Origin: JACJXF01 sp038316435
Lineage (GTDB): Bacteria; Bacteroidota; Bacteroidia; Bacteroidales; GCA-2748055
Length of the DNA: 64,000 bases
Assembly: GCA_038316435.1 (NCBI GenBank)
Contig: JBBQAQ010000010.1
Location: 1-64,000 of the forward strand
Direction: 5' to 3'
Part shown: one piece after another, positions 41,236 to 50,789 of the stretch
Layout of the letters: every line of letters begins with the position of its first letter
Position numbering within the stretch: the first letter of the stretch is position 1
Translations under genes and position numbers: made by a program
The notes under the pieces: model-generated
What the model saw: the letters and a program-made list of their open reading frames with translations, nothing else
Told to the model about the DNA's origin: nothing
Databases searched by the model: none

Positions 41236-43386
41236 ATGGTGAATTCGTTCAAATGCCTTTTTATAATATTTGTATTAGTTCTGTTCAGTTCATCCTGCAA
41301 AGATAAGCCTGTTGTTACTGTAAAACAGGTTTCAACTGACCCACAGGTGCAGGCTGCATTTGATGCGTTTTTAAAATCAGTTGATAATAAGCCTGAAATT
41401 ACTGGCACTCATGTTTATGAGAATTTTATTGCAACAAAAAGACTTCTAAACGGTGAAGGCGTTTTGCTACTCTACAGGAAAATGGGCGAATACTTCTATG
41501 AAAATGAAATCCCTGATTCTGCTCTTATATATTTCAAGGAAGGTCTTAAGTTGGCTAAGGAAGCTGAAAACAATTATTACATTTCCGCATTCCATATGTT
41601 GTGTGGGTCTGTTTACACATTTGTATCTGATTTCGAACCCGCTCTTGCAGAACTTAAAGCATCCTATAATATTTCTTTAAAACTGGATTCTCTAAAACTG
41701 CAGATCCGCAGTTCAAGATATCTAGGGAATGTTTACTGGAATATTGGAAATTACGATCTTGCTCTTGAGTATTATCTTATCTCCCTTGACATTAGCCAAA
41801 AATCAAATAATGAATATGGAGTTGCTGCTGCCCTAAATAATATAGGTAATGTATATCTTGAAATAAAAAATTATGACAGAGCAATAGATTATTTCAAACT
41901 CTCCATTGAACTGGCAGAGAAAAGCGATTTAGAAAAAGTACTAGCCCTTGCAAGCAATAACATGGGAAATGTATTTCTGTTAAAAGAAAAATATGATAGC
42001 GCTTTGGTGTTTTTTCAAATTGCCCTCGTTAATATAAAAAAAATTGATTCGAAATATGATGAAGGTATCTATATAGGAAACATTGCCGATGTGTACCTTA
42101 AAACCGATTCGCTTGAGAAATCGAAGGAATATTTTCACAAGTCTCTTGACTTAGCTGCCGAAACAGGCGATAAAACAGGTATGGCAAGTTGTAATCTGGG
42201 TTTAGCTGATGTGGATATCCGTCAGAATAATTTACCTTCCGCCTTACAATTTTTAAAAACCGGCACGGAAATATCGGAGGAAATTGGCTCCCTGAAATTA
42301 CTGGATTATGCGTATAACCTTAATTCTAAGTACTTTCTTACCAAAAATGATTTTCCGCAATCTCATCATTTCCTTACAAAACAAATGTCTGTCAAGGATA
42401 GTATGTATTCCCTTGAAAATGGAGAAAGCGTTGCCCGACTCGAAAATCAGTATAAAGAAGTTAAGAGTATCAAGGAAATCGAACTCCTGAAAGAAAAACA
42501 GAAAAACTTTCTTTACCTTGCCGTACTTGGATTTTCGGCTTTTATTATTATTTCTTTATTGATACTTCTTGCATACCGGCAAAAAGCAATATCTAACAAA
42601 ATATTAAGCGAAAAAAACCAGCAAATTGAGCTGAATAGAGGTGTTCTTGAAGAAAAAAATCAACAGTTAATTAAATCTCAGGATCTTCTAAACAAGGCGA
42701 ATAGAGGGAAAGACGATTTTCTTACCATCATCTCACACGACCTCAAGAATCCTCTAAGTTCCATTCGCGGCTTTACCGAATTGTTGGTTCAGAATTATGA
42801 TGAATTATCAGACGATAAACGAAAACAATTTCTGAACGAAGTATTCGATTCAATTGAAAGAATAAGTCTTCTTATTACTAATATTTTGTTCTGGGTGAAA
42901 ACTCATACCGACGGAATCTCAATTAGAACGGAAGAATTCCCTCTTAGCAGAAGAATTGAGGATAATGTTTCGATTTACAGACTGATATTGGCAAATAAAG
43001 AAATAACTGTTGAAAACAATGTTCCTCATAATATCAAAGTACTGAGCGATATAAATGTTTTTGACATGATTATCAGAAACATCTTGTCCAACGCGATAAA
43101 ATATAGTAATGCAAAAGGTTTGATATCAATCAGCAGTAATGTGGAAGGCTCAAATATCAAAATCACAATTTCCGACACTGGTGTTGGCATCCCAAAGGAT
43201 AAAATAGACCTTATTCTTCAAGGTAAAGAACAGTTCACAACCACAGGAACACGGCATGAACAAGGTACCGGCTTAGGACTTGGTCTGAGTATTAAATTTA
43301 TTGAACAAATCGGTGGCAAATTCGAAATTGATTCAGAAGAAGGAAAAGGCACGTCCATTTCTTTCACACTTAAATCATCTGGTTAA
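41236..43386 (+). CDS. TPR-containing sensor histidine kinase
   Basis: 716 residues from the ATG at 41236; an ATG at 41170 is ahead of the promoter box and less likely. The N-terminus (MVNSFKCLFIIFVLVLFSSSCK) is a signal peptide, possibly a lipoprotein one (SSSC). The periplasmic part is ~8 tetratricopeptide repeats (about 85-380), followed by a membrane helix (FLYLAVLGFSAFIIISLLILLAYR), a coiled coil, HisKA with ISHDLKNPLSS and HATPase (RNILSNAIKYS, DTGVGIP, GTGLGLGLS). No response regulator gene is next to it, so the partner is unknown. TPR kinases of this type are common in Bacteroidota. Confidence 0.9.
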   Translation: MVNSFKCLFIIFVLVLFSSSCKDKPVVTVKQVSTDPQVQAAFDAFLKSVDNKPEITGTHVYENFIATKRLLNGEGVLLLYRKMGEYFYENEIPDSALIYFKEGLKLAKEAENNYYISAFHMLCGSVYTFVSDFEPALAELKASYNISLKLDSLKLQIRSSRYLGNVYWNIGNYDLALEYYLISLDISQKSNNEYGVAAALNNIGNVYLEIKNYDRAIDYFKLSIELAEKSDLEKVLALASNNMGNVFLLKEKYDSALVFFQIALVNIKKIDSKYDEGIYIGNIADVYLKTDSLEKSKEYFHKSLDLAAETGDKTGMASCNLGLADVDIRQNNLPSALQFLKTGTEISEEIGSLKLLDYAYNLNSKYFLTKNDFPQSHHFLTKQMSVKDSMYSLENGESVARLENQYKEVKSIKEIELLKEKQKNFLYLAVLGFSAFIIISLLILLAYRQKAISNKILSEKNQQIELNRGVLEEKNQQLIKSQDLLNKANRGKDDFLTIISHDLKNPLSSIRGFTELLVQNYDELSDDKRKQFLNEVFDSIERISLLITNILFWVKTHTDGISIRTEEFPLSRRIEDNVSIYRLILANKEITVENNVPHNIKVLSDINVFDMIIRNILSNAIKYSNAKGLISISSNVEGSNIKITISDTGVGIPKDKIDLILQGKEQFTTTGTRHEQGTGLGLGLSIKFIEQIGGKFEIDSEEGKGTSISFTLKSSG

Positions 43387-43474
43387 GTTCCCTTCCACTA
43401 AAAAAAATAAAAAAAACCTCTCTGTCAGGCTGATTTTGTAAACCCTTAGGTCATTAAGGGGAAAACAAACACAC

Positions 43475-44632
43475 ATGACCGACTCCCGTGTTCCTATTCT
43501 TGATGATGTAGAACTGAAAAGTTCCATTAACTCTTTTTTTGGAAAGACCAATATTTACTCGCATACCATTTATCTAATAATACTTGGCTTGCTCATTCTT
43601 GCGTCGGTTGCCATGGCCGTTTTTAAAATTCCGGTTTTTGTTCAATCCCGTGGGATTATCCGCCCATCAGCAGAATTAAAACAAATCTTAGCTCCTGTTC
43701 AGGGGGTAATCACTAAAATCAATGGTGCAGAAAATCAATCAGTCAATCAAGGCGATACTATTCTCCAACTTGATGCTGAAAAGGAAAAGATTCAGAAAAA
43801 ACTGATAGTTAAGAATATTGAGCAGTTGAAAATGCAAATTATTGATCTTGTTCAGCTTACAGACTCCGTTAATAAGTTCCCCTTACCCGTTTCCGGAATG
43901 TATCAGGTTGAATATAGTCTTTATCAGGAAAAGCTGAAAGAAATTGACTTACGAACTAAAATGGAATTAGCTGATTATGAAAGATATATAACTCTTTTCA
44001 CGGAAAAGTATTTAAGTAAACGGGAATTCGAAGTTTCGGTCTTGAAATACAAAACCCTGCAGAATGAAAAAAAGCAACTGATTTACAACCAGCAAAATCG
44101 CTGGATTAATGAAAGAAATGAATACATCCTTCAGGAATCAGCTATGCTAAAGAGTTTGAGTGAGATTGATTATTTTATTGAAAACTCTGTAATTAAAGCT
44201 CCTGTTTCCGGCATTCTTCAGGGGATCAGAAACCGATTTTTAGGAGAATTCTGTGCCACAGGTACCGCATTATTCAAATTGATTCCTGATACCAACCTTA
44301 TGGCTGAATTGCAGATTCCTCCAAGAGACATTGGATTTATTCATCCCGGTCAGAAAGTAAGACTTTTAGTTGATTCTTATGATTACAAATACTGGGGAAT
44401 CCTTGATGCAACATGCGCCAGCGTTTCTAATGATATTGAAATTACAGGAAACCAGGCTCTTTTCAGAGTTATCTGTGAATTAAACAAACCCACATTCTTA
44501 GAATATTTGGGTAACCGGGTGTATCCCGGGAAAGGTATGACGCTCACTGCTCAATTTTTCGTTACAGAGAGAACTATCTGGCAATTATTGCGAGACGAAG
44601 CCTATAATGGTATAGCAGAGAACAAAAATTAA
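43475..44632 (+). CDS. HlyD-family membrane fusion protein
   Basis: A 385-residue periplasmic adaptor of a tripartite exporter. A membrane helix at about 28-50 is followed by a biotinyl-lipoyl-like half (SRGIIRPSAELKQILAPVQGVITKI), a long coiled-coil hairpin (about 100-220), the second lipoyl half (IENSVIKAPVSGILQGI) and a beta-barrel domain (RLLVDSYDYKYWG). It starts 77 bases before the peptidase-ABC exporter gene, its presumed inner-membrane partner. No TolC-type outer-membrane gene is in the window. Confidence 0.9.
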   Translation: MTDSRVPILDDVELKSSINSFFGKTNIYSHTIYLIILGLLILASVAMAVFKIPVFVQSRGIIRPSAELKQILAPVQGVITKINGAENQSVNQGDTILQLDAEKEKIQKKLIVKNIEQLKMQIIDLVQLTDSVNKFPLPVSGMYQVEYSLYQEKLKEIDLRTKMELADYERYITLFTEKYLSKREFEVSVLKYKTLQNEKKQLIYNQQNRWINERNEYILQESAMLKSLSEIDYFIENSVIKAPVSGILQGIRNRFLGEFCATGTALFKLIPDTNLMAELQIPPRDIGFIHPGQKVRLLVDSYDYKYWGILDATCASVSNDIEITGNQALFRVICELNKPTFLEYLGNRVYPGKGMTLTAQFFVTERTIWQLLRDEAYNGIAENKN

Positions 44633-44708
44633 CTTAAATACACCACGCTTAATACATTCGGGAATTCTCGCTGAATCCATATCCATAACTAAATAAATAC
44701 ACTAAAAA

Positions 44709-46817
44709 ATGTATCTCCACAAAAACATTTGCATCAAGCAACACGATATCAGCGATTGCGGAGCAGCATGCCTTGCATCCGTTTCATCATACTTTGGCCA
44801 TTCATTGCCGATCTCCAGGGTACGTCAATATGCCGGAACCGATTCGAAAGGCACCAATCTTGCCGGAATGCTCGATGCAGCTGAAAAATTAGGCTTTTTA
44901 ACGAAGGCTGTTCGTGTAAATAAGGAATCACTTGGCGAAGTTCCTCTGCCTGCTATAGCCCATTTAACCATTAAGGAAAGCTGGCACCACTTTGTAGTTC
45001 TTTATAAAATCAGAAAAAAAAACGTCACCGTGATGGATCCAGCAACGGGAAAACTGGAAAAATGGAATCGTGAAGAATTTTCTGCCAAATGGACTGGAAT
45101 TATTCTGCTTCTGGAGCCTGCAGAGAATTTCATTAAAGGTAACGAAAAGGTTTCCATCTGGGAAAGATTTATAAAACTTACTGAACCACACCGGTCAATC
45201 CTGATTCAATCACTTACCGGTGCAATCTTTTATAGCATTCTGGGTCTTGGAACCTCAATTTATGTACAAAAACTTATTGATTATGTAATCCCAACAGGGA
45301 ACGTGAAACTTCTGAATATCATGAGTTTAAGCCTACTCCTGATAATACTGTTTCGTATTATAATTGGGTATCTGAAAAACTTATTTATGCTTCATACAGG
45401 CCAGAAAATAGATGCCATGCTTATTTTGGGTTATTACAGACATTTAATGCTTTTGCCTCAAAGGTTTTTCGAAACAATGCGTACGGGTGAAATTATTTCC
45501 AGAGTAAATGATGCAGTAAAAATCAGAGCCTTTATTAATAATGTCGCGGTGGAATTACTGGTAAATCTCCTCATAATTATTTTCACCTTCAGTCTGATGT
45601 TTATTTATTCGTGGGAAATGGCATTGCGTATGACTTTGATAATACCCCTCTTCCTTCTTATATATGCGCTGTACAATAAACTGAATAAAAAATACCTTCG
45701 TTTAACTATGGAACAATCGGCAGTACTGGAGTCGCATTTAGTGGAGTCGATAAATACAATCGGGACATTAAAAAGGTTTTCGGCGGGACAAAAAGAAAAT
45801 ATGAAATTTGAATTCCATCTTGTTCCATTGCTGAAATCTTCTTTTAGTGCCAATAAAATTAATATTAGTGCAGGTAGTCTGAATGATTTGCTATCCGGGA
45901 CATTTCTCCTGATCCTATTATGGACAGGAAGCTACCAGGTTCTTGGACAAAAAATGACACCAGGTGAACTTATGTCGTTTTATGCGCTTTTAGGCTACAT
46001 GCTTGGCCCCCTGAGCAGTCTTATTCAGGCAAACCGTTTCATTCAGGATGCACTTATCGCAGCCGACCGCCTGTTTCAAATACTTGATCTTGAGCAGGAA
46101 AATGATAATGACAACATGATCGAAATCAGACCCGATGATATTAAAAAAATCACTTTTGAAAAGATATGTTTCAGGTATGGCGCTGGCAAAAATATTTTAT
46201 CGAATCTGGATTTGAAAATTGAAACGAAAAAGATTAATGGAATCTCTGGTGATAGCGGATCAGGCAAATCAACACTCCTGGCTCTTTTGCAAAAGGTTTA
46301 TACTCCCTCATCGGGAAGAATATTTCTGGGAGATTATGACCTGAGTTTCATCAAAAAATATTCTCTGAATAAAATTATGGCTTCAGTTCCTCAGAAAACA
46401 GATATTATAAATGGCAGTGTGGCTGAAAACATTGCCATTGGCGACCTGCATGCTGATATGGCAAGAATAATACAAGTATGTCATGAAGCGGGAATTATGG
46501 ATATGATTGAAAATCTTCCACATGGTTTGCTTACACTTCTGGGTGAAAACGGAGTAAAACTAAGTGGCGGTGAGCTTCAGAAAATAGCCATTGCAAGAAC
46601 GGTTTATTGTGATCCAGAGATTTTCCTTTTTGATGAACCCAGTGCGGCAATGGATCAACTATCCGAGAATAACCTGAAGTCTCTGATTCTTTATTTGAAG
46701 AAAAAGGGAAAAACTATTATACTGATTTCACACAGAAAATCAACATTGGATATATGCGATACAATTCAGGAAATTAAAGATGGAAAAGTGCTTATAACTG
46801 AAAATTGCCTCAACTAA
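44709..46817 (+). CDS. Peptidase-containing ABC exporter (C39, PCAT-type) 1
   Basis: A 702-residue fusion: an N-terminal C39 cysteine protease (Cys in QHDISDCGAACLAS at about 17, His in ESWHHFVVLYK, Asp in MDPATG), six membrane helices (~155-440), and an ATPase with GDSGSGKST and LSGGELQKIAIART. C39 domains cleave leader peptides after a double-glycine site and export the mature peptide, such as bacteriocins or signals. The HlyD-like gene upstream is the likely adaptor. No small gene with a double-glycine leader is visible nearby, so the substrate is unknown. Its end overlaps that of the convergent kinase gene by 8 bases. Confidence 0.92.
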   Translation: MYLHKNICIKQHDISDCGAACLASVSSYFGHSLPISRVRQYAGTDSKGTNLAGMLDAAEKLGFLTKAVRVNKESLGEVPLPAIAHLTIKESWHHFVVLYKIRKKNVTVMDPATGKLEKWNREEFSAKWTGIILLLEPAENFIKGNEKVSIWERFIKLTEPHRSILIQSLTGAIFYSILGLGTSIYVQKLIDYVIPTGNVKLLNIMSLSLLLIILFRIIIGYLKNLFMLHTGQKIDAMLILGYYRHLMLLPQRFFETMRTGEIISRVNDAVKIRAFINNVAVELLVNLLIIIFTFSLMFIYSWEMALRMTLIIPLFLLIYALYNKLNKKYLRLTMEQSAVLESHLVESINTIGTLKRFSAGQKENMKFEFHLVPLLKSSFSANKINISAGSLNDLLSGTFLLILLWTGSYQVLGQKMTPGELMSFYALLGYMLGPLSSLIQANRFIQDALIAADRLFQILDLEQENDNDNMIEIRPDDIKKITFEKICFRYGAGKNILSNLDLKIETKKINGISGDSGSGKSTLLALLQKVYTPSSGRIFLGDYDLSFIKKYSLNKIMASVPQKTDIINGSVAENIAIGDLHADMARIIQVCHEAGIMDMIENLPHGLLTLLGENGVKLSGGELQKIAIARTVYCDPEIFLFDEPSAAMDQLSENNLKSLILYLKKKGKTIILISHRKSTLDICDTIQEIKDGKVLITENCLN

Positions 46818-48657
46818 AATGTTTTTCAATTAAGGTTATCAATGCTTTGGCATCTATTGGTTTTGCAATATAATCGTTACAGCCGGCTGCAATGGCTTTT
46901 TCACGGTCGCCAGTAAGGGCAAAAGCCGTTTGGGCAATAATTATAACATTTTTATTAAATTCTCTAATCTTCATTGTCGCGTCAAACCCGTTCAACCCAA
47001 TAAGTTGAATATCCATCATAATCAGATTAATATCAGGATTATTTTTACAAATCTCCACAATATCAAAACCAGAACTTGCATGTAAAATTTCTCTACTAAT
47101 ATCTCGTAATACGATTGAAATAAGTATATCAGAGGTCGCGTCGTCTTCCCCAATAAGAATTTTTAGTCCTTTGCTCCCTTTGTATCTGTTTTGAACAGAA
47201 TTAATTTGCTCATCAATTCCATTTAGGTTTATTTCTTTTATCAATGGGATTGTAAAGTAAAACGCAGAACCTTTCCCAAGTTCACTTTCCACCCATATTT
47301 TTCCACCAAGCATCTCCACATACGCCTTAGAAATTGATAATCCAAGTCCGGCTCCCTGATAGGCTCTGGTATTTCCAAAGTCAGCCTGAATAAACCGCTC
47401 AAAAATTGCATCTTGCCGATCCCTTGCAATACCAATACCCGAATCCTTTACATAAAAGTGTAGAAAAGCTTCTTCTTGATCCTTTAAAGGAAGATATCCA
47501 AACTCAATAATACCTTTTTCAGTGTATTTGATTGCGTTTTTTACAAGGTTAGTTAGGATAGCGTATAATTTTTCCCTGTCTGTTAAAAATAATGCATCAT
47601 TAACTGACAGTGGATTCGAGCAGATCATTTGCATACCCTTTCTTTCAGCTTCTGGTTTAAAGAAGTTCATCAAGTATTCAATCTGTTCATTAATATTCGT
47701 TGAAGAATGAAATATTTCCATAAGTCCGGATTCAATTTTGGAAATATCTACGATATCATTGATGATATTGAGCATCCTTTCTCCACTTTTTTCGATGATC
47801 CGGATATAGTTATTTCGCAGTTCTCCCGAAAGATCCGGCTCTTTAAGTAAGCCAGCGAAGCCTAGAATACCGTTCATTGGAGTTCTAATCTCATGACTCA
47901 TGTTGGCAAGAAAAGAAGATTTCAATAGGTCACTTTCCTCAGCCTTTTCTTTTGCAACAAACAAGTCTTCGTTCAGAGTTTTATATTCTTCATTTAAAGC
48001 AACATATTCTTCGTTTTGTCTGGTAAGTTCACTAGTACGTTCTTCTACTATTTTTTCGAGCTCAGTATTTAGTTTTTTTAATTCGTTTTGATAAAATATT
48101 TTATCAAGTTTAGCTGATATAATCCTAATTATTTTATCAAAAAGCGAAGCTCTTTCGGAAAGGTTATTCTGGTCAATTCCATTTGCAAATACAAAATACC
48201 TGTCTTTTATAATTTCCGAATTCAAAGGGATTATAAGAAAATTGTCTGGCTTAAAATGTGAATTCGGGTACCTGAAATCAATATCACCGTCATCAAACTT
48301 CAAAAAACAAGACCGATTGACAGATAAGTAGGAGAGAACCTTTTCGGAGATCTTGAGATAAACATCACTTTTATCTTCATTATTAAAAAGCGCATAGCTA
48401 GATATGCATGTAAACTGATTATTTTTAAAATCAAAGATTCCGGAAAACTGGATTTCAAGAAGTACAGAAATGTTTTCCAAGGTATTTAGAAACAACATTT
48501 CTATATCCTCATATAAGTTTATTCCTTCAAAAGCCTTGTTAAGCAAAAGATTCTCTTCAGCCTTTGCAGATAGAAACTCATTTTCGTTTTCTAATATCTG
48601 AATTTTTGCTTCAAGTTCAAGGACTTTGTTTTTTTTGGTGGAATCCATATTGTTCAT
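46810..48657 (-). CDS. Hybrid histidine kinase with coiled coil and receiver
   Basis: A 615-residue cytoplasmic kinase: N-terminal coiled coil (KVLELEAKIQILENENEFL), a GAF-like region (~40-190), a second coiled coil (ELEKIVEERTSELTRQNEEY), HisKA with FLANMSHEIRTPMNG, HATPase with DSGIGI and GAGLGLSI, and REC with LIMMDIQLIGLNG. It has no membrane helices or own output. ATG overlap (48654-48657) with the upstream hydrolase gene shows translational coupling; tail-to-tail overlap with exporter 1 ends it. Whether it controls the exporter cluster is a guess from position. Confidence 0.9.
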   Translation of the reverse strand: MNNMDSTKKNKVLELEAKIQILENENEFLSAKAEENLLLNKAFEGINLYEDIEMLFLNTLENISVLLEIQFSGIFDFKNNQFTCISSYALFNNEDKSDVYLKISEKVLSYLSVNRSCFLKFDDGDIDFRYPNSHFKPDNFLIIPLNSEIIKDRYFVFANGIDQNNLSERASLFDKIIRIISAKLDKIFYQNELKKLNTELEKIVEERTSELTRQNEEYVALNEEYKTLNEDLFVAKEKAEESDLLKSSFLANMSHEIRTPMNGILGFAGLLKEPDLSGELRNNYIRIIEKSGERMLNIINDIVDISKIESGLMEIFHSSTNINEQIEYLMNFFKPEAERKGMQMICSNPLSVNDALFLTDREKLYAILTNLVKNAIKYTEKGIIEFGYLPLKDQEEAFLHFYVKDSGIGIARDRQDAIFERFIQADFGNTRAYQGAGLGLSISKAYVEMLGGKIWVESELGKGSAFYFTIPLIKEINLNGIDEQINSVQNRYKGSKGLKILIGEDDATSDILISIVLRDISREILHASSGFDIVEICKNNPDINLIMMDIQLIGLNGFDATMKIREFNKNVIIIAQTAFALTGDREKAIAAGCNDYIAKPIDAKALITLIEKHFS

Positions 48658-49475
48658 TTAAAAAAATCTAAAATGCTCTGAGCAACCTGCTTTGGTTCAT
48701 CTTCCTGAATATAATGACCTCCGGTTTCTATTTTCACTAACTTACTTTTTGGAATTTCAGAATGCAATTTTTCAGGAATTGATGCACTCAAATATACATC
48801 TGCTTCGCCTCTTATTATTAATATAGGAATATTTAGTTTTCTAAGTTTATCCTCTATGTCTGTAAGGTTTTTATTATCCAGACACTTTGCGAAATGCAAA
48901 AAGCCCTTCCTTCCAAGTTTGGACTTCATTGGTTGCCAAAAAAGATCCATGACCTCATCAGAAAGATGTGTTTTGTGGTATAATCCTCGTTTAACAATTA
49001 ATCTAAACATCCCTAAATCAAGAGTAGCCATGGCAATTTGCCTGACTATAGGTGTTCTCATTGCAACTATTGGCTGTACTGGCCAAAAATTATAGGCCAC
49101 TGAGTTAATTAGAGTTAGGTCATAAAGTAATTCTGGAAAGTTTACAGCGAAGATCTGTCCAATTCCTCCACCTACATCATGACCAACGAAATGGAACTTT
49201 TCGATTCCGCTTTTTATACAAAAATCCTTTATCAAAAAAGCTTGCCTTTTAAGTGAAAAATCTTCATTCAGAGGTTTATCAGATTCCCCCGATCCAAGCA
49301 AATCAATCACAATAACATCGTAATTATTATCAAAATACGGTACAATATTTCTCCAAATAAAAGAATATGTAGTAATGCCATGAATGAATATCACAGTTTC
49401 GCCTTTACCAGCTCGGTAGTATTTAAGTGAATTACCTTGTACTTCACAAAAATCGGCAGTGTAATTTTCCAGCAT
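48654..49475 (-). CDS. Alpha/beta hydrolase
   Basis: A 273-residue cytoplasmic alpha/beta hydrolase with HGITTYSFIWRN after the second strand (oxyanion-hole region), the GHDVGGGIGQ loop in which the nucleophile elbow normally carries Ser, Asp or Cys (here Asp), and a terminal GGHYIQED histidine. The GHDxGG elbow is the pattern of haloalkane dehalogenases and epoxide hydrolases, so hydrolysis of a halide, epoxide or ester is possible; the substrate is unknown. Its stop codon overlaps the ATG of the downstream hybrid kinase by 4 bases. Confidence 0.85.
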   Translation of the reverse strand: MLENYTADFCEVQGNSLKYYRAGKGETVIFIHGITTYSFIWRNIVPYFDNNYDVIVIDLLGSGESDKPLNEDFSLKRQAFLIKDFCIKSGIEKFHFVGHDVGGGIGQIFAVNFPELLYDLTLINSVAYNFWPVQPIVAMRTPIVRQIAMATLDLGMFRLIVKRGLYHKTHLSDEVMDLFWQPMKSKLGRKGFLHFAKCLDNKNLTDIEDKLRKLNIPILIIRGEADVYLSASIPEKLHSEIPKSKLVKIETGGHYIQEDEPKQVAQSILDFFK

Positions 49476-49834
49476 GTCTTCGCGGGTTTAATTGTTTGAC
49501 TATTAGTAGATCATATTCTAAAACTGAAATGATAATTACAAAATTTTGTGAGTAAAAGATTTAATGCTAATTTTAATACAAAGCACTTAGAAATACAAGA
49601 GAAACAAATTTGCAAAAAAAAACACTTTATAGCCAATCTTATTTAAAGAGAATCAATCTAAACTATATAATGATTAAAATTTGCACAAAATTCATTCAAA
49701 AAGAAACTGTGTCAGTTTTATAACATAAAATAAAATAAAAAATAATTTGATTACCAAATAGCTGATTTTATTGGCATTCAGAAATTATTCAACTAAATTA
49801 CATATAAATTATTGTAATAGACAAGTAAAAATAC
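49476..49834. other. AT-rich gene-free stretch upstream of a candidate sRNA
   Basis: I see no coding frame above about 17 codons and no clear promoter for the divergent hydrolase. The composition is unusually A/T-rich. The only structured elements are those in the next entries (promoter, small RNA and terminator). Small peptide frames such as the one near 49670 (MIKICTKFIQKE...) have no double-glycine leader and no family match, so I do not call them. Confidence 0.5.
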
Positions 49835-49865
49835 TTGGTTTTCAAAATTCTTCATTCTATATTTG
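49835..49865 (+). promoter_or_regulatory. Consensus promoter of a candidate small RNA
   Basis: TTG (49835-49837), a 20-base spacer and TATATTTG (49858-49865): a full match to the Bacteroidota housekeeping promoter. The transcript would start near 49871 and meet a strong terminator 70-80 bases later, with no reading frame in between. Confidence 0.75.
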
Positions 49866-49870
49866 GGAAT

Positions 49871-49948
49871 AACAGTTTGTTATCCTTTTTTCTCGTACTA
49901 ACTAAGATTACTACAAAGGCAGCTTCCCAACAAAGCTGCCTTTTTTTT
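49871..49948 (+). ncRNA. Candidate small RNA of about 78 nt
   Basis: Bounded by a consensus promoter and a canonical intrinsic terminator. The 5' part can form a small stem (ATAAC-AGTTT-GTTAT, about 49869-49883), the middle is single-stranded and pyrimidine- and A-rich, and the 3' end is the terminator hairpin. No open reading frame of useful length fits. It could act as a trans-acting sRNA, or be a leader or attenuator for the sigma-factor gene that starts 242 bases downstream. I do not recognise a named family. Confidence 0.55.
49918..49948 (+). terminator. Strong intrinsic terminator
   Basis: GGCAGCTT (49918-49925) pairs with AAGCTGCC (49933-49940) across the loop CCCAACA and is followed by eight T (49941-49948). 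It is the clearest rho-independent terminator in the window and ends the candidate small RNA. Confidence 0.9.
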
Positions 49949-50189
49949 ATTAGTCTAATTACCAAACACTTACTTCCCGCAATTCCCCGAAAAATTAAAC
50001 TCTGCCTTATTTAATTCCAGTATCTTCAATCAAAAGCACTGAAAAACAGCCCTGAAGTATAATCAATTGATGCAAAAAAGTTCGTTAATCTTATTTTTTA
50101 ATGCAATTCGCAAAATCCTTTAGGTTTTATAATCATGTCTTAAACTTTTTTAGCTAATTTTATTCTGCTAACCGAAAACTAAATTTATA

Positions 50190-50789
50190 ATGGAAGATTT
50201 ACCCGATAAAAAAATTATCCGAGGTATTTTGGAACACGACAGCCGGATAATACATAGAGTTTATAATGAATGCTTTCCAATGGTTGAAAGAATGGTTATT
50301 AATTCTGGAGGAGATCTGGAACAAGCAAAAGATGTTTTTCAGGACGGATGGATAATAATATATAGGAAACTTCTTCAGGGTAAGCTCGAACTTTCTTGTC
50401 GGTTTAGCACTTATATATATGCTGTTTGTAAGAAATTATGGGTTTCTGAAAAAAAGAAAAGGACTACACGAATGAAGCCCATACCTGAAGATACTCAAAT
50501 TGTAGAAGAATTTGACTCCGAATTAAAACTTGATGAAGATAGAACTAAACAACTTTTTTACAAACATTTTGGCCAACTCAGCGATGACTGTCAGAAAATT
50601 CTGATACTACATTTTAATAATACACCCATTGAGGAAATTCAAAAGATAATGAACTATCAAAACGCTCATTATACAATGGATAGAAAATACAGGTGTAAAA
50701 AAAGCCTGATGCAACGAATCCTAAGCGACCCCAACTTTAAATCAGTACAAAATGAATATTTACAACAAACTAGATCAATACCTTTATAA
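50190..50789 (+). CDS. ECF-type sigma-70 family factor
   Basis: A 199-residue protein with sigma region 2 (FPMVERMVINSGGDLEQAKDVFQDGWIIIYRKL, plus LSCRFSTYIYAVCKKLW, the -10 recognition helix) and region 4 (LSDDCQKILILHFNNTPIEEIQKIMNYQNAHYTMDRKYRCKKSLMQRI). A charged linker (~90-115) separates them. The Gly-Gly/Glu-Gln-Ala-Lys-Asp stretch is typical of ECF factors in Bacteroidota. Its 3' end overlaps the start of the anti-sigma-like gene by 38 bases. By position it likely controls that gene and peptidase exporter 2. Confidence 0.88.
   Translation: MEDLPDKKIIRGILEHDSRIIHRVYNECFPMVERMVINSGGDLEQAKDVFQDGWIIIYRKLLQGKLELSCRFSTYIYAVCKKLWVSEKKKRTTRMKPIPEDTQIVEEFDSELKLDEDRTKQLFYKHFGQLSDDCQKILILHFNNTPIEEIQKIMNYQNAHYTMDRKYRCKKSLMQRILSDPNFKSVQNEYLQQTRSIPL

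Noticed and set aside
49671..49724. A 17-codon peptide (MIKICTKFIQKE...) as a possible exporter substrate
   Set aside because: No double-glycine leader, no upstream promoter box and too short; it appears to be a random frame in A/T-rich DNA.
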